NCBI GenBank assembly: GCA_028709585.1
Contig: JAQVWS010000001.1
Span: 8,791 to 58,077, forward strand
Direction: 5' to 3'
DNA: 49,287 nt
Source: Syntrophomonas sp.
GTDB taxonomy: Bacteria > Bacillota > Syntrophomonadia > Syntrophomonadales > Syntrophomonadaceae
In this document: positions 43,232 through 49,287 of the stretch, piece after piece
How the letters are laid out: each line of letters starts with the position of its first letter
Position numbering within the stretch: the stretch's first letter is position 1
The notes under the pieces: model-generated
Databases searched by the model: none
What the model was told of the DNA's origin: nothing
Seen by the model: the letters and a program-made list of their open reading frames with translations, nothing else
Translations under genes and position numbers: made by a program

Positions 43232-43312
43232 ACAACATCCCTCCCTAGTAAATTAATTATTGACAGGAAGAATGTGCTTTAAACCTTGAGACTATTATTC
43301 TCCATATCCAGG

Positions 43313-43340
43313 CAATCACCCCGTTGGCCTTGGTTATGCA
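43313..43340 (-). promoter_or_regulatory. Weak sigma-F-like promoter candidate for spoIIR
   Basis: On the minus strand TGCATA (43335-43340) matches the sigma-F -35 box. GGTGATTG (43313-43320), 14 bases on, fits the -10 box only partly. Bacillus spoIIR is sigma-F dependent. Confidence 0.3.
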
Positions 43341-43392
43341 TATTTCATGAAGCTAACCGCTTTCAATATATTAAAAATAAATTTATTCCCTA

Positions 43393-43421
43393 TTGACAGA
43401 ACATATGTTTGTAGATAAAAT
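43393..43421 (+). promoter_or_regulatory. Strong sigma-A promoter
   Basis: TTGACA (43393-43398) and TAAAAT (43416-43421) are 17 bases apart. The track ORF that begins here starts inside the promoter and cannot be right. Confidence 0.8.
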
Positions 43422-43464
43422 AAAAACAGAACTAATGTTCTTGCCGAAGGGAGGCTTGCTTTCT

Positions 43465-43575
43465 ATGTTTGCAGACTTTAGCAAAAAAGAATTTTTGCAG
43501 ACTGCCGCCGGCGCAGTTGCCATAATTATTATTGGCTACCTTAGCATGCTGGGCATGTTGGTAATTATCCAATGA
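43465..43575 (+). CDS. 36-residue single-helix membrane peptide
   Basis: The ATG at 43465 follows AAGGGAGG by 10 bases and lies about 37 bases after the predicted transcription start. The peptide begins MFADFSKKEFLQ and ends in a long hydrophobic helix (AAGAVAIIIIGYLSMLGMLVIIQ). I do not recognise the family. The promoter, ribosome binding site and terminator form a complete monocistronic unit, which argues that it is a real gene. A membrane regulator or a type I toxin-like peptide are both possible; no antitoxin RNA was identified. Confidence 0.65.
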   Translation: MFADFSKKEFLQTAAGAVAIIIIGYLSMLGMLVIIQ

Positions 43576-43630
43576 TATTCGCACCGAGATAGATGTAAAT
43601 TGTTTATTTCTTTTTAGCTCGCATAGCAAT

Positions 43631-43663
43631 AAAGATAACTTGGCCTTTTAGGCAGTTATCTTT
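43631..43663. terminator. Terminator between the small peptide and RHH genes
   Basis: AAAGATAACT and AGTTATCTTT enclose a GCC/GGC inner pair, followed by T-rich sequence. It can serve the converging peptide gene (+) and RHH gene (-). Confidence 0.7.
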
Positions 43664-43693
43664 AAAGATATTATATTTAATTGCCATTTAAAC

Positions 43694-43852
43694 TTAACTC
43701 TTATCTCTACCTTGTTTGGCTAGGTATTCTCTTATAATCATTCTGACCAGTGCGCTGCGTGATATTTGGTTGTTCTTGGCCAATTCCTTTATTTCATCAA
43801 CCTGGGTTTTTGTAAGATAAAAAGTAGCATGTTCAAATTGATCTGTTGCCAA
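43694..43852 (-). CDS. Ribbon-helix-helix (CopG-like) protein
   Basis: This 52-aa gene is too short for the ORF track. From a TTG about 6 bases after GGGGAGGGA it reads MATDQFEHATFYLTKTQVDEIKEL...ISRSALVRMIIREYLAKQG, a clear RHH fold: beta strand, helix, turn, helix. Such proteins are DNA-binding repressors, often antitoxins or plasmid regulators. No partner toxin adjoins it. Its middle closely resembles the tail of the GGDEF protein at 85-705. It is 91 bases downstream of the patatin gene. Confidence 0.8.
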   Translation of the reverse strand: MATDQFEHATFYLTKTQVDEIKELAKNNQISRSALVRMIIREYLAKQGRDKS

Positions 43853-43943
43853 TTAAATCCCTCCCCTGCCAGGGTTTTTTGCTATGCTGTTAGGCTGCAT
43901 TTTATGCCTATTATATGTTAGCCGAAGAGGTTTTGTTACTTGG

Positions 43944-44807
43944 CTATTTCCCCAATCCTTTTTTTAATGCAGCAATATTCTCCCTCATTATCCGGCGCCC
44001 TGCTCTAATAATCTGGGGCGCATTTTGCATATCGTTTAAGCCTACATCGGGTACATCAGGAAACAAGAGCATATCTGCGAAAAACCTTTCCTCTGTATTT
44101 GAGGTTTCAAATACCATAATACTAATGGCGCGAGATATAGTTTGAGGTATTCCATTCACCTTTGTCTGATAAATTTCTTTGCCCAAATTAATAGCTAGCA
44201 CATAACTCGCCCCCATATATTTGTTAACCATAACGGGCACGATATCTTTTAATCCTCCATCCACCATCTGCATCCCCTGGCATACTTTGGGCTGAAAGGT
44301 AACGGGAATAGATATACTGGATCGTACGGCCTCACTTAGCAAAGCATCGTGGATAACAATAACGTCATCGGCTTCTTCCTTTATTGGCTGGTTGGTAAAT
44401 ATTATCTTGCTGCCGCTGTCAATGTCACAAGAAATAATTGCTAACGGCATTTTTATTTCCATGAGATATTTCCCTTTAGTCAGGTCGTAAATCAGTTTTT
44501 CAATCTTGTCTCCTACAAGGATTCCATCCAAATTATACTTATAGCCAGGAATCAAAAAATTTAGGAAATATTTGAACATGCCCATAACATTATAATCAAG
44601 ATAATCATTGGAGGTAAGACCGGTCACTATCGTCTCAATTCTATATGGAGATATCCCGCTGGCATAAAGAGCAGCTATAATACTTCCTGCACTGGTACCA
44701 GATATGAAAACTGGCCTGATATCGTTTTCGCAAAGTACTTGCAAAACACCTATGTGAGCCAATCCTTTTAATCCCCCGCCGCCGAGAGCTAATCCCAGAC
44801 TTTTCAC
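43944..44807 (-). CDS. Patatin-like phospholipase
   Basis: This serine acyl hydrolase has the catalytic GTSAGS (nucleophile Ser about residue 38) and the Asp of MVDGGLKDIVP, with the oxyanion loop GGGGLKGLAH at residues 9-18. The 287-aa length fits bacterial RssA/YchK-type patatins. There is no signal peptide. The start is GTG after GAGGTG. Substrate is unknown. It sits in the region where Bacillus has sspF/yabG, so it is not part of the conserved order. Confidence 0.9.
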   Translation of the reverse strand: MKSLGLALGGGGLKGLAHIGVLQVLCENDIRPVFISGTSAGSIIAALYASGISPYRIETIVTGLTSNDYLDYNVMGMFKYFLNFLIPGYKYNLDGILVGDKIEKLIYDLTKGKYLMEIKMPLAIISCDIDSGSKIIFTNQPIKEEADDVIVIHDALLSEAVRSSISIPVTFQPKVCQGMQMVDGGLKDIVPVMVNKYMGASYVLAINLGKEIYQTKVNGIPQTISRAISIMVFETSNTEERFFADMLLFPDVPDVGLNDMQNAPQIIRAGRRIMRENIAALKKGLGK

Positions 44808-44823
44808 GGTTGTTCACCTCTAA

Positions 44824-44850
44824 AACAAATGCCCGGCCATAAGCCGAGCA
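44824..44850 (-). terminator. Hairpin terminator after the Cys-rich gene
   Basis: On the minus strand TGCTCGGC, loop TTATG, GCCGGGCA is followed by TTTGTTTT, 20 bases past the stop codon. Confidence 0.7.
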
Positions 44851-44870
44851 CTTGCTGCAGAATTCATTTT

Positions 44871-45443
44871 CTAATAATCAACTTCAGGATCCAGTTCGCC
44901 AAAGACAATAATGTCATGCATCTTGCCTAATTTGTCTATAATATCAACATATACTTGTATATCCAGGCAGGTTCCGTCTACTACTGGCCCCAGGTGACTA
45001 TGACATGGGCTGTGACGATCTTCGCAACGGCCTTCAATATCATAATCAAAATCCCAGTTCTTTAAAATAATCTCTGAAGAATCAACTTCACTCTTAAATT
45101 CATCGGTGGTTAATGGCGGATCGAATTCGCATAACTCAATGGTATCCTCAAAAATATTGTTAGTTAAAGCAAATACTTGATAGCAGCTTACAGTAGCAAC
45201 TGATACTATTAGGCATAAATCAAAATTAATACAGATTCTCACCTTGTTAAAGCTAAAAGTTTCAGTGGCGCTATTGACCTTAATCTTAAAGTCTTCTACT
45301 TCAGTAATATACCCACCAACATCACATACCGGTATACATACCCTCTGATCAAGAACCTTGACCCCTTTTTCAATGTACTTGGCCTTAATCACCTTTGCCC
45401 ACAAATCCAGCCTACAACCCTCCGGGTATTCACATTTCAACAT
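44871..45443 (-). CDS. Cys-rich hypothetical protein, possibly sporulation related
   Basis: I do not recognise a named family. The ATG at 45443 follows GGAGGGG (190 aa). About eleven cysteines are spread along the chain (CEYPEGC, CIPVCDVGGY, CEDRHSPCHSHLGP), and the rest is beta-rich. There is no signal peptide or membrane helix. A CATACTATA box upstream matches the -10 of mother-cell sporulation promoters. This and the Cys content suggest a spore coat or spore-wall protein, but that is inference. Confidence 0.65.
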   Translation of the reverse strand: MLKCEYPEGCRLDLWAKVIKAKYIEKGVKVLDQRVCIPVCDVGGYITEVEDFKIKVNSATETFSFNKVRICINFDLCLIVSVATVSCYQVFALTNNIFEDTIELCEFDPPLTTDEFKSEVDSSEIILKNWDFDYDIEGRCEDRHSPCHSHLGPVVDGTCLDIQVYVDIIDKLGKMHDIIVFGELDPEVDY

Positions 45444-45525
45444 GTTACTTTCCCCTCCTTTTTTCTCTAATATCTCCTGTCGTGTCACCACAAACAGTGC
45501 AGAAATTTTCTTTAAATTTCTAAGA

Positions 45526-45534
45526 TATAGTATG
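45526..45534 (-). promoter_or_regulatory. Mother-cell sigma -10 box (sigma-K or sigma-E type)
   Basis: On the minus strand CATACTATA fits the sigma-K -10 consensus CATANNNTA exactly, and CACA about 16 bases upstream provides the AC of its -35. It is also 7 of 8 for the sigma-E -10. The start codon is about 80 bases downstream. Confidence 0.45.
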
Positions 45535-45656
45535 AAAGAAGGTTACATTGTGTGATTACCCACTAATAAAAATTAATTCTTTTATATCTGCTATATATGC
45601 CCAGGCCGATCCATGTATTAAACTATAATTGGATAGCTGGTATTCTTCTATACTGA

Positions 45657-46454
45657 TTACAGGCTGTTCATGAACATCTGTTTAATCTTCTTGCCCAGAT
45701 TTACTTCTTCATGGTTCATTGCCAACATTGGCAGCACTTTAGAACGGTTTTCAAGCCTAGAGTTCTCATACGAACAAAGCAGCAAGTCTTTACGGGTGAT
45801 GGCCTCCTGCAGTTTATCCGCCAACTCTTTTGTCCCGCTTAACTCCATGCTCAGAGCCAGGCTTCGATCTTCAGCCTTCTTAATTCCTCTCTTCAGACTT
45901 ATTAAATCTTTCTCATAGAGAAATAGCTTGCGGTTTAACCTCTCATTATCATCACGTACCCGGTCCAGTTCCATTCCCAGCAGTTCATCTCTCTGCTCTG
46001 CCGGGCTTAATTCCAATTCCTCTGCCGCAAACAGGTCTACCACCTGTTCTCGTACAGCGTAGATCATGTAGCTTAAATAATAATTGATTTTAAGTTCACT
46101 TTTCTCTATTTCTCCATCCCAGCTCAAATCTTGAATACTTATAATAAACTTCATATCCTTCTTTATTTGTTGATCAAATTCCTCAATATATATGCGATCT
46201 TTGAGAATCTCTTGGCGGCTGATCAGCTGTGAATAACCTGATTGGTCTTCCATAATCGCAATTATTTCCAGGTTTACCAGGCTCACCAGGGCTTTGCCCT
46301 GCCAATCTGTACGGGGATTTTTAATCTTTATTTTTATATCCTCCATGCGATTAAATAGCTGATTAGTCTCAAACCGACTTTCCCGCTGACATATTCGGGG
46401 AACGATCAAACTGGCAACAATAACTGGAGACCACAAGCGAATATCCTGTTTCAC
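45657..46454 (-). CDS. SPOCS/DUF3794-like protein with coiled-coil tail
   Basis: The 265-aa protein has a GTG start after GAGGTG. Residues 5-150 are beta-rich and follow the pattern of DUF3794/SPOCS modules (GKALVSLVNLEIIAIMED, IEEFDQQIKKDMKFIISIQDLSWDG, INYYLSYMIYAVREQVVDLF). These are found in spore-morphogenesis proteins such as SipL. Residues 165-250 form a long charged coiled coil (RDELLGMELDRVRDDNERLNRKLFLYEKDLISLKRG). The SPOCS match is by pattern only. It is likely a sporulation structural protein given veg and yabP-type neighbours. Confidence 0.6.
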   Translation of the reverse strand: MKQDIRLWSPVIVASLIVPRICQRESRFETNQLFNRMEDIKIKIKNPRTDWQGKALVSLVNLEIIAIMEDQSGYSQLISRQEILKDRIYIEEFDQQIKKDMKFIISIQDLSWDGEIEKSELKINYYLSYMIYAVREQVVDLFAAEELELSPAEQRDELLGMELDRVRDDNERLNRKLFLYEKDLISLKRGIKKAEDRSLALSMELSGTKELADKLQEAITRKDLLLCSYENSRLENRSKVLPMLAMNHEEVNLGKKIKQMFMNSL

Positions 46455-46573
46455 AATATCACCTCATGATAAGAAAATATTATTAAAAATATATGGCTAT
46501 CAATTGGCAAGTATGTTATTAAGATCTCGCGTAATAACTAAACTAAAAAATTATTTACTTAATAGATGCCAAC

Positions 46574-46599
46574 AAAAAAGCTGCATCTTGCAATGCAGC
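46574..46599 (-). terminator. Terminator of veg
   Basis: On the minus strand GCTGCAT, loop TGCAAG in front of ATGCAGC, is followed by TTTTTTG, about 20 bases past the veg stop. Confidence 0.85.
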
Positions 46600-46615
46600 C
46601 CAGATTGCTTTTTAT

Positions 46616-46894
46616 TTAAGCATTTGCTGATGCTATTCTTATTTCAGAGTCCTGTTTATCATATACAAATAATTCGACTGTCTCGGTTAGTACGTCGGCA
46701 TAGCTATAGGAAACCTTTCTTACGACTTTGCGTTCATTTAACCTTACAATAAATATGTTAGGGTATAAAGAATCTAATACCCCTTCCTTCTCAATAATTC
46801 GGTTTCTTCCTCGGTTGGCTTTTAGTCTGACTTTGCTCCCTACGAAGAATTCCAGATCTTTTTTTATTTCCGAGATTGCTCTAGGAGAACTCAC
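46616..46894 (-). CDS. veg: Veg family protein
   Basis: Veg is a small, highly expressed Firmicute protein; in B. subtilis it promotes biofilm gene expression by acting on SinR. The 92-aa product from the GTG at 46894 reads SRAISEIKKDLEFFVGSKVRLKANRGR-like (here SSPRAISEIKKDLEFF), then NRIIEKEGVLDSLYPNIFIVRL and RKVSYSYADVLTETVEL. The track start lies upstream inside the promoter. A sigma-A promoter is directly in front. Confidence 0.93.
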   Translation of the reverse strand: MSSPRAISEIKKDLEFFVGSKVRLKANRGRNRIIEKEGVLDSLYPNIFIVRLNERKVVRKVSYSYADVLTETVELFVYDKQDSEIRIASANA

Positions 46895-46925
46895 ACTACC
46901 ACCCTCTTTGCAAAATATAATGATA

Positions 46926-46954
46926 ATGATATACCATATAGAGCAAATAGTCAA
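46926..46954 (-). promoter_or_regulatory. Sigma-A promoter of veg
   Basis: On the minus strand TTGACT (46949-46954) and TATCAT (46926-46931) have a 17-base spacer, about 30 bases before the GTG start. Confidence 0.7.
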
Positions 46955-47056
46955 TTAAAATAATTAGTATATAAAATAATACATGTAGTGTCAATCAAAT
47001 AATAAGGCAACTAATAATTATTTTTGTAAATTTTTATCAGATTATAACCGGGATGT

Positions 47057-47920
47057 TTATTGCACAAAAGCATTAACCAACCGAATAACGTCTTCTATAC
47101 TTAAATTTTCCGGTCTTAATTCCTCTTTTAGCCCAATTTCGGTCAAAATATTCCTGGTTTCTTCTTTACTAATATTGAAAAATCCGCTGGTAATATTTAA
47201 GATAGTTTTCCTTCTTTTTTGAAAGGCGACTAAAAGCAGCTTGCGGAAAATCTCTTCATTTTTTACGGGATACCTTTTAATTTTATTTGGGATTAACCTT
47301 AATACGGAAGAATCTACTTCCGGTTGTGGATAAAAGCAATTGCGGGATACATTCATAATATGTTTTACATCAGCATAATAGGCAGTGGATAAGGTTAGTC
47401 TTCCATATTCCTTGTTGCCTGGTGCAGCTAAAATTCTATCTCCGACTTCTTTCTGCATTAATAGTGTAGCTGCCTGCATATTAGGGCACTCTTCCAGCAG
47501 CTGAAATATAATAGGGGTAGTTATGTTGTACGGAATATTAGCGCAAACCTGGTAAGGCACCATTTGCTCGAGTTTAAAGGCCCTTCGCAGTTCTGCCTCA
47601 ATATTCACCTTGAGAACGTCCTGAAAAAGAAATGTCACGTTATTATTTTCGCTGGCTAATTCCATTAAAGCAGGTTCTAAGCTGGTATCTATCTCTATAG
47701 CTAATACTCCGCGGCTGCGTGCTGACAGTTCTTGAGTAAGTCCTCCCAGACCGGGCCCAATTTCCACCACGTACTCATGAGAAGCAATCCCGCAGGAATC
47801 AGCGATTTTTATCAATACATTCCTATCTAATAAAAAATTCTGCCCCAATCTTTTTTTAGGGAATAGATTATATTTTTTCATGAGCTTTTTGGTCACAGAT
47901 GGAGTTGCTCTATCCAACAT
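47057..47920 (-). CDS. rsmA: 16S rRNA dimethyladenosine transferase RsmA/KsgA
   Basis: KsgA dimethylates two adjacent adenines near the 3' end of 16S rRNA. The 287-aa protein has KKRLGQNFLLDRNVLIKIAD, the SAM-binding VVEIGPGLGGLTQELS and ANIPYNITTPIIF (NxPY motif), then FYPQPEVDSSVLRL. The ATG follows GAGGT. It lies between the lipoprotein gene and veg, close to the yabE-rnmV-ksgA order, but rnmV is absent. Confidence 0.97.
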   Translation of the reverse strand: MLDRATPSVTKKLMKKYNLFPKKRLGQNFLLDRNVLIKIADSCGIASHEYVVEIGPGLGGLTQELSARSRGVLAIEIDTSLEPALMELASENNNVTFLFQDVLKVNIEAELRRAFKLEQMVPYQVCANIPYNITTPIIFQLLEECPNMQAATLLMQKEVGDRILAAPGNKEYGRLTLSTAYYADVKHIMNVSRNCFYPQPEVDSSVLRLIPNKIKRYPVKNEEIFRKLLLVAFQKRRKTILNITSGFFNISKEETRNILTEIGLKEELRPENLSIEDVIRLVNAFVQ

Positions 47921-47967
47921 CGATTGTACCTCGCTAAAATCATTTTTCTTATTATACTATAAAATCG

Positions 47968-48003
47968 CAAAAAACCCGGGGTATAAACCACCGGGCTGGT
48001 TTT
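47968..48003 (-). terminator. Terminator of the YhcN-type lipoprotein gene
   Basis: On the minus strand a stem of AGCCCGG with CCCGGGT is followed by TTTTTT, about 20 bases past the stop. Confidence 0.75.
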
Positions 48004-48020
48004 TATCATTTTATCGCTTA

Positions 48021-48554
48021 TTATTGGTTGCGCAGGCTGTTATTCAGCTCATCTACATTTTGGGCATAACTCTGCATAGGTTTACCCTGGATGACCCCGG
48101 CTGCAATATCCTGCAGCTTCTTAATCATGTCCGGATCACTGGTTAGCAAGACCTCGCTTACCTTTTGATTATCCGCCATTATCTTCGCTTTCACTTGTTC
48201 TTTAATAGCCATTTCCTTAGATTTATCCTGCGTTATATTGGAATTCAGGGTTAAGCCAATCATTACAACGAATTTCTCCCCAATTGGTTCAGGTTTTGTA
48301 GTTACAGGGCTGCCGGCCAATTCGGAAGTAGCTGTAACTACCGCCGTAGCCTTTTGCACTCCCTCCGTCTCCATGGCCAGGGTAGAGAATCGATTAGCCA
48401 TTATTCTCTTCTCAGCATCATTAGTCTGCTGGGGGGTATTCATTTGATTATCCGGCTGGTTTCCAAGCGGTTTTTGCGGATTACTTCCGCATCCGCCCAT
48501 AAAAATAACTAAACATAAAAAGACGTATAACCAGATCGTTGCTTTCTTTGCCAC
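48021..48554 (-). CDS. YhcN/YlaJ family sporulation lipoprotein
   Basis: The 177-aa protein has a signal peptide ending in the lipobox MGGC (CLVIFMGGC), so it is lipid-anchored. The mature part has a Gln/Asn/Pro-rich linker, then a domain with MANRFSTLAMETEGVQKATAVV and SKEMAIKEQVKAKIMADNQKVSEVLLTSDPDMIKKLQDIA, the YhcN/YlaJ pattern. These are spore inner-membrane lipoproteins linked to germination or outgrowth. The start is GTG at 48554, 8 bases after GGAGGTG. Confidence 0.88.
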   Translation of the reverse strand: MAKKATIWLYVFLCLVIFMGGCGSNPQKPLGNQPDNQMNTPQQTNDAEKRIMANRFSTLAMETEGVQKATAVVTATSELAGSPVTTKPEPIGEKFVVMIGLTLNSNITQDKSKEMAIKEQVKAKIMADNQKVSEVLLTSDPDMIKKLQDIAAGVIQGKPMQSYAQNVDELNNSLRNQ

Positions 48555-48635
48555 AGTCACTGCACCTCCATATTTTAGGTATAGTTTTTATTAATTATTG
48601 CTATTTCAAACGATGTAAAATATGGCATGAAAATA

Positions 48636-48671
48636 AATAACAGCAGGGCATTAATAATCCCTGCTGTTATT
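48636..48671 (-). terminator. Terminator of the G5/3D gene
   Basis: AATAACAGCAGGG and CCCTGCTGTTATT form a perfect 13-bp stem with a 10-base loop, about 25 bases past the stop codon, followed by T-rich sequence. Confidence 0.8.
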
Positions 48672-48694
48672 GGCGATCAAATTCATTCCGCTAT

Positions 48695-49287
48695 CTAGGG
48701 CAAAAGATAAACCTTTACGGTTCGGCGTCCCCAATTTATACACTGGGAATACTCCTCCATAAACAGGTCGATTATATCTCCCTTGACTGCGCCTCCAGTA
48801 TCGGCAGCAAAGGCATAGCCATACCCTTCAATATACATCTTGCTGCCCAGGGGAATTACCTTCGGATCAACCGCTACCATTCCCACTGCCGGATTTTGAC
48901 CCGTGGCAGTCCGGTACCCGGTGTAAGTATAGGCTGTGGCTTGCATGTAACGAGCTTCTCTGAAATCAAGCCTTTCGCCGCCACGTGATACAGAGGTTAT
49001 ATTCCCCATGGCTATAACCCTTTTCTGAGGCTGAACCAGGGTTTCCTCTTTAATCAAGGTACGTTTGGCCTCCTGCCCGTTATAATAAGTCACCATTACT
49101 GTATTGCGGGTAATTCCTTTTTTACCGGCCTGCAAAGTCTTGGTCAGACCCACCTCCAAAGTATTATCAGTGGTTCTTTCAATAGGGTAAGGCATTTCTT
49201 GCTCTTCGGTAATTTCTTCTTCAGTAACTCTAATTACCTCAATCTCCTGCTGGGGAACTACAATTGTAACCGGAAGCGTTTTAACAA
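48695..49287 (-). CDS. G5 and 3D domain cell-wall protein (YabE/RpfB-like), 5' truncated
   Basis: The reading frame is still open at the right window edge, so the 5' part (signal peptide and further DUF348 repeats) is missing. The visible part starts with a DUF348/G5 region (VKTLPVTIVVPQQE...EEITEEQEMPYPIERT, then LQAGKKGITRNTVMVTYYNGQEAKRTLI). It ends with the 3D domain: MQATAYTYTGYRTATGQNPAVGMVAVDP...MYIEGYGYAFAADTGG...GDIIDLF, with the three aspartates. 3D domains act as lytic transglycosylases on peptidoglycan, used in wall remodelling or resuscitation. The place next to ksgA matches yabE of Bacillus. Confidence 0.92.
   Translation of the reverse strand, partial: VKTLPVTIVVPQQEIEVIRVTEEEITEEQEMPYPIERTTDNTLEVGLTKTLQAGKKGITRNTVMVTYYNGQEAKRTLIKEETLVQPQKRVIAMGNITSVSRGGERLDFREARYMQATAYTYTGYRTATGQNPAVGMVAVDPKVIPLGSKMYIEGYGYAFAADTGGAVKGDIIDLFMEEYSQCINWGRRTVKVYLLP

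Noticed and set aside
43253-43290. TTGACA at about 43253 as a second plus-strand promoter
   Set aside because: No acceptable -10 box lies 16-18 bases downstream.
43393-43464. 60-aa version of the small peptide gene
   Set aside because: Its TTG start is the -35 box of the promoter; the 36-codon version has the ribosome binding site.
1-49287. tRNA, rRNA, riboswitch or prophage genes
   Set aside because: No cloverleaf with CCA-ready acceptor, no rRNA segment, no known riboswitch core and no phage structural genes were seen in the parts examined.

Overview
The window reads as a near-origin segment of the chromosome of an endospore-forming, low-to-mid-GC Firmicute of the class Clostridia. The gene order follows the Bacillus subtilis yabE-ksgA-veg-ispE-glmU-prs-pth-fin-mfd-spoVT-mazG-rqcP-yabP-yabQ-divIC block and the ctsR-mcsA-mcsB-clpC-radA-disA-yacL-ispD-ispF-gltX block. 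A class III-like PHA synthase, a FATP-type acyl-CoA synthetase and the protein style suggest a Syntrophomonas-like anaerobe. That placement is inference; no rRNA is present to test it. Almost all housekeeping genes lie on the minus strand, which fits leading-strand transcription away from an origin to the right of the window.

Left part (1-7.0 kb): a lone plus-strand gene encodes a degenerate GGDEF domain fused to a ribbon-helix-helix tail. It is followed on the minus strand by gltX, a GT4 glycosyltransferase, a DUF1002 protein, ispF, ispD and yacL. Two nearly identical ~107-bp palindromic repeats sit in the leaders of the GT4 and ispF genes. From 7.0 to 14.8 kb, a small plus-strand gene of unknown function has a consensus sigma-A promoter. 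Then come disA, radA, clpC, mcsB, mcsA and ctsR, preceded by a clear CtsR operator (protein quality control, DNA repair, c-di-AMP).

Middle (15-25 kb): a plus-strand pair encodes an acyl-CoA synthetase with eroded catalytic motifs and a PhaC-like enzyme with an intact Cys-Asp-His triad. Next are an FtsA-like protein with repeated C-terminal modules, a TagA/WecG glycosyltransferase, a repeat element carrying a transposase remnant, ppx/gppA, a yabR-like S1 protein, divIC, a sigma-region-4-like regulator with three DnaA-box-like sites in its leader, yabQ and yabP. A secreted DUF2680 protein is on the plus strand.

Right part (25-49 kb): rqcP, hup, mazG, a SpoVB-type flippase and spoVT (with a good sigma-G promoter) are followed by a divergent germinant-receptor operon in B-A-C order plus a small two-helix protein. 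Then come mfd, fin, pth, prs, glmU, a MobA-like nucleotidyltransferase, a GntR regulator, ispE and spoIIR. A 36-residue membrane peptide, a 52-residue RHH protein (both missed by the ORF track), a patatin, two probable sporulation-related proteins, veg, ksgA, a YhcN/YlaJ-type lipoprotein and a truncated G5/3D cell-wall protein close the window.

No tRNA, rRNA, CRISPR array or prophage was seen. The most unusual items are the GGDEF-RHH fusion, the RAYT-type repeat family with two mutually exclusive hairpins, the impaired acyl-CoA synthetase/PhaC pair, the DnaA-box cluster in the divIC operon leader, and the promoter-to-terminator transcription unit for a 36-residue peptide.
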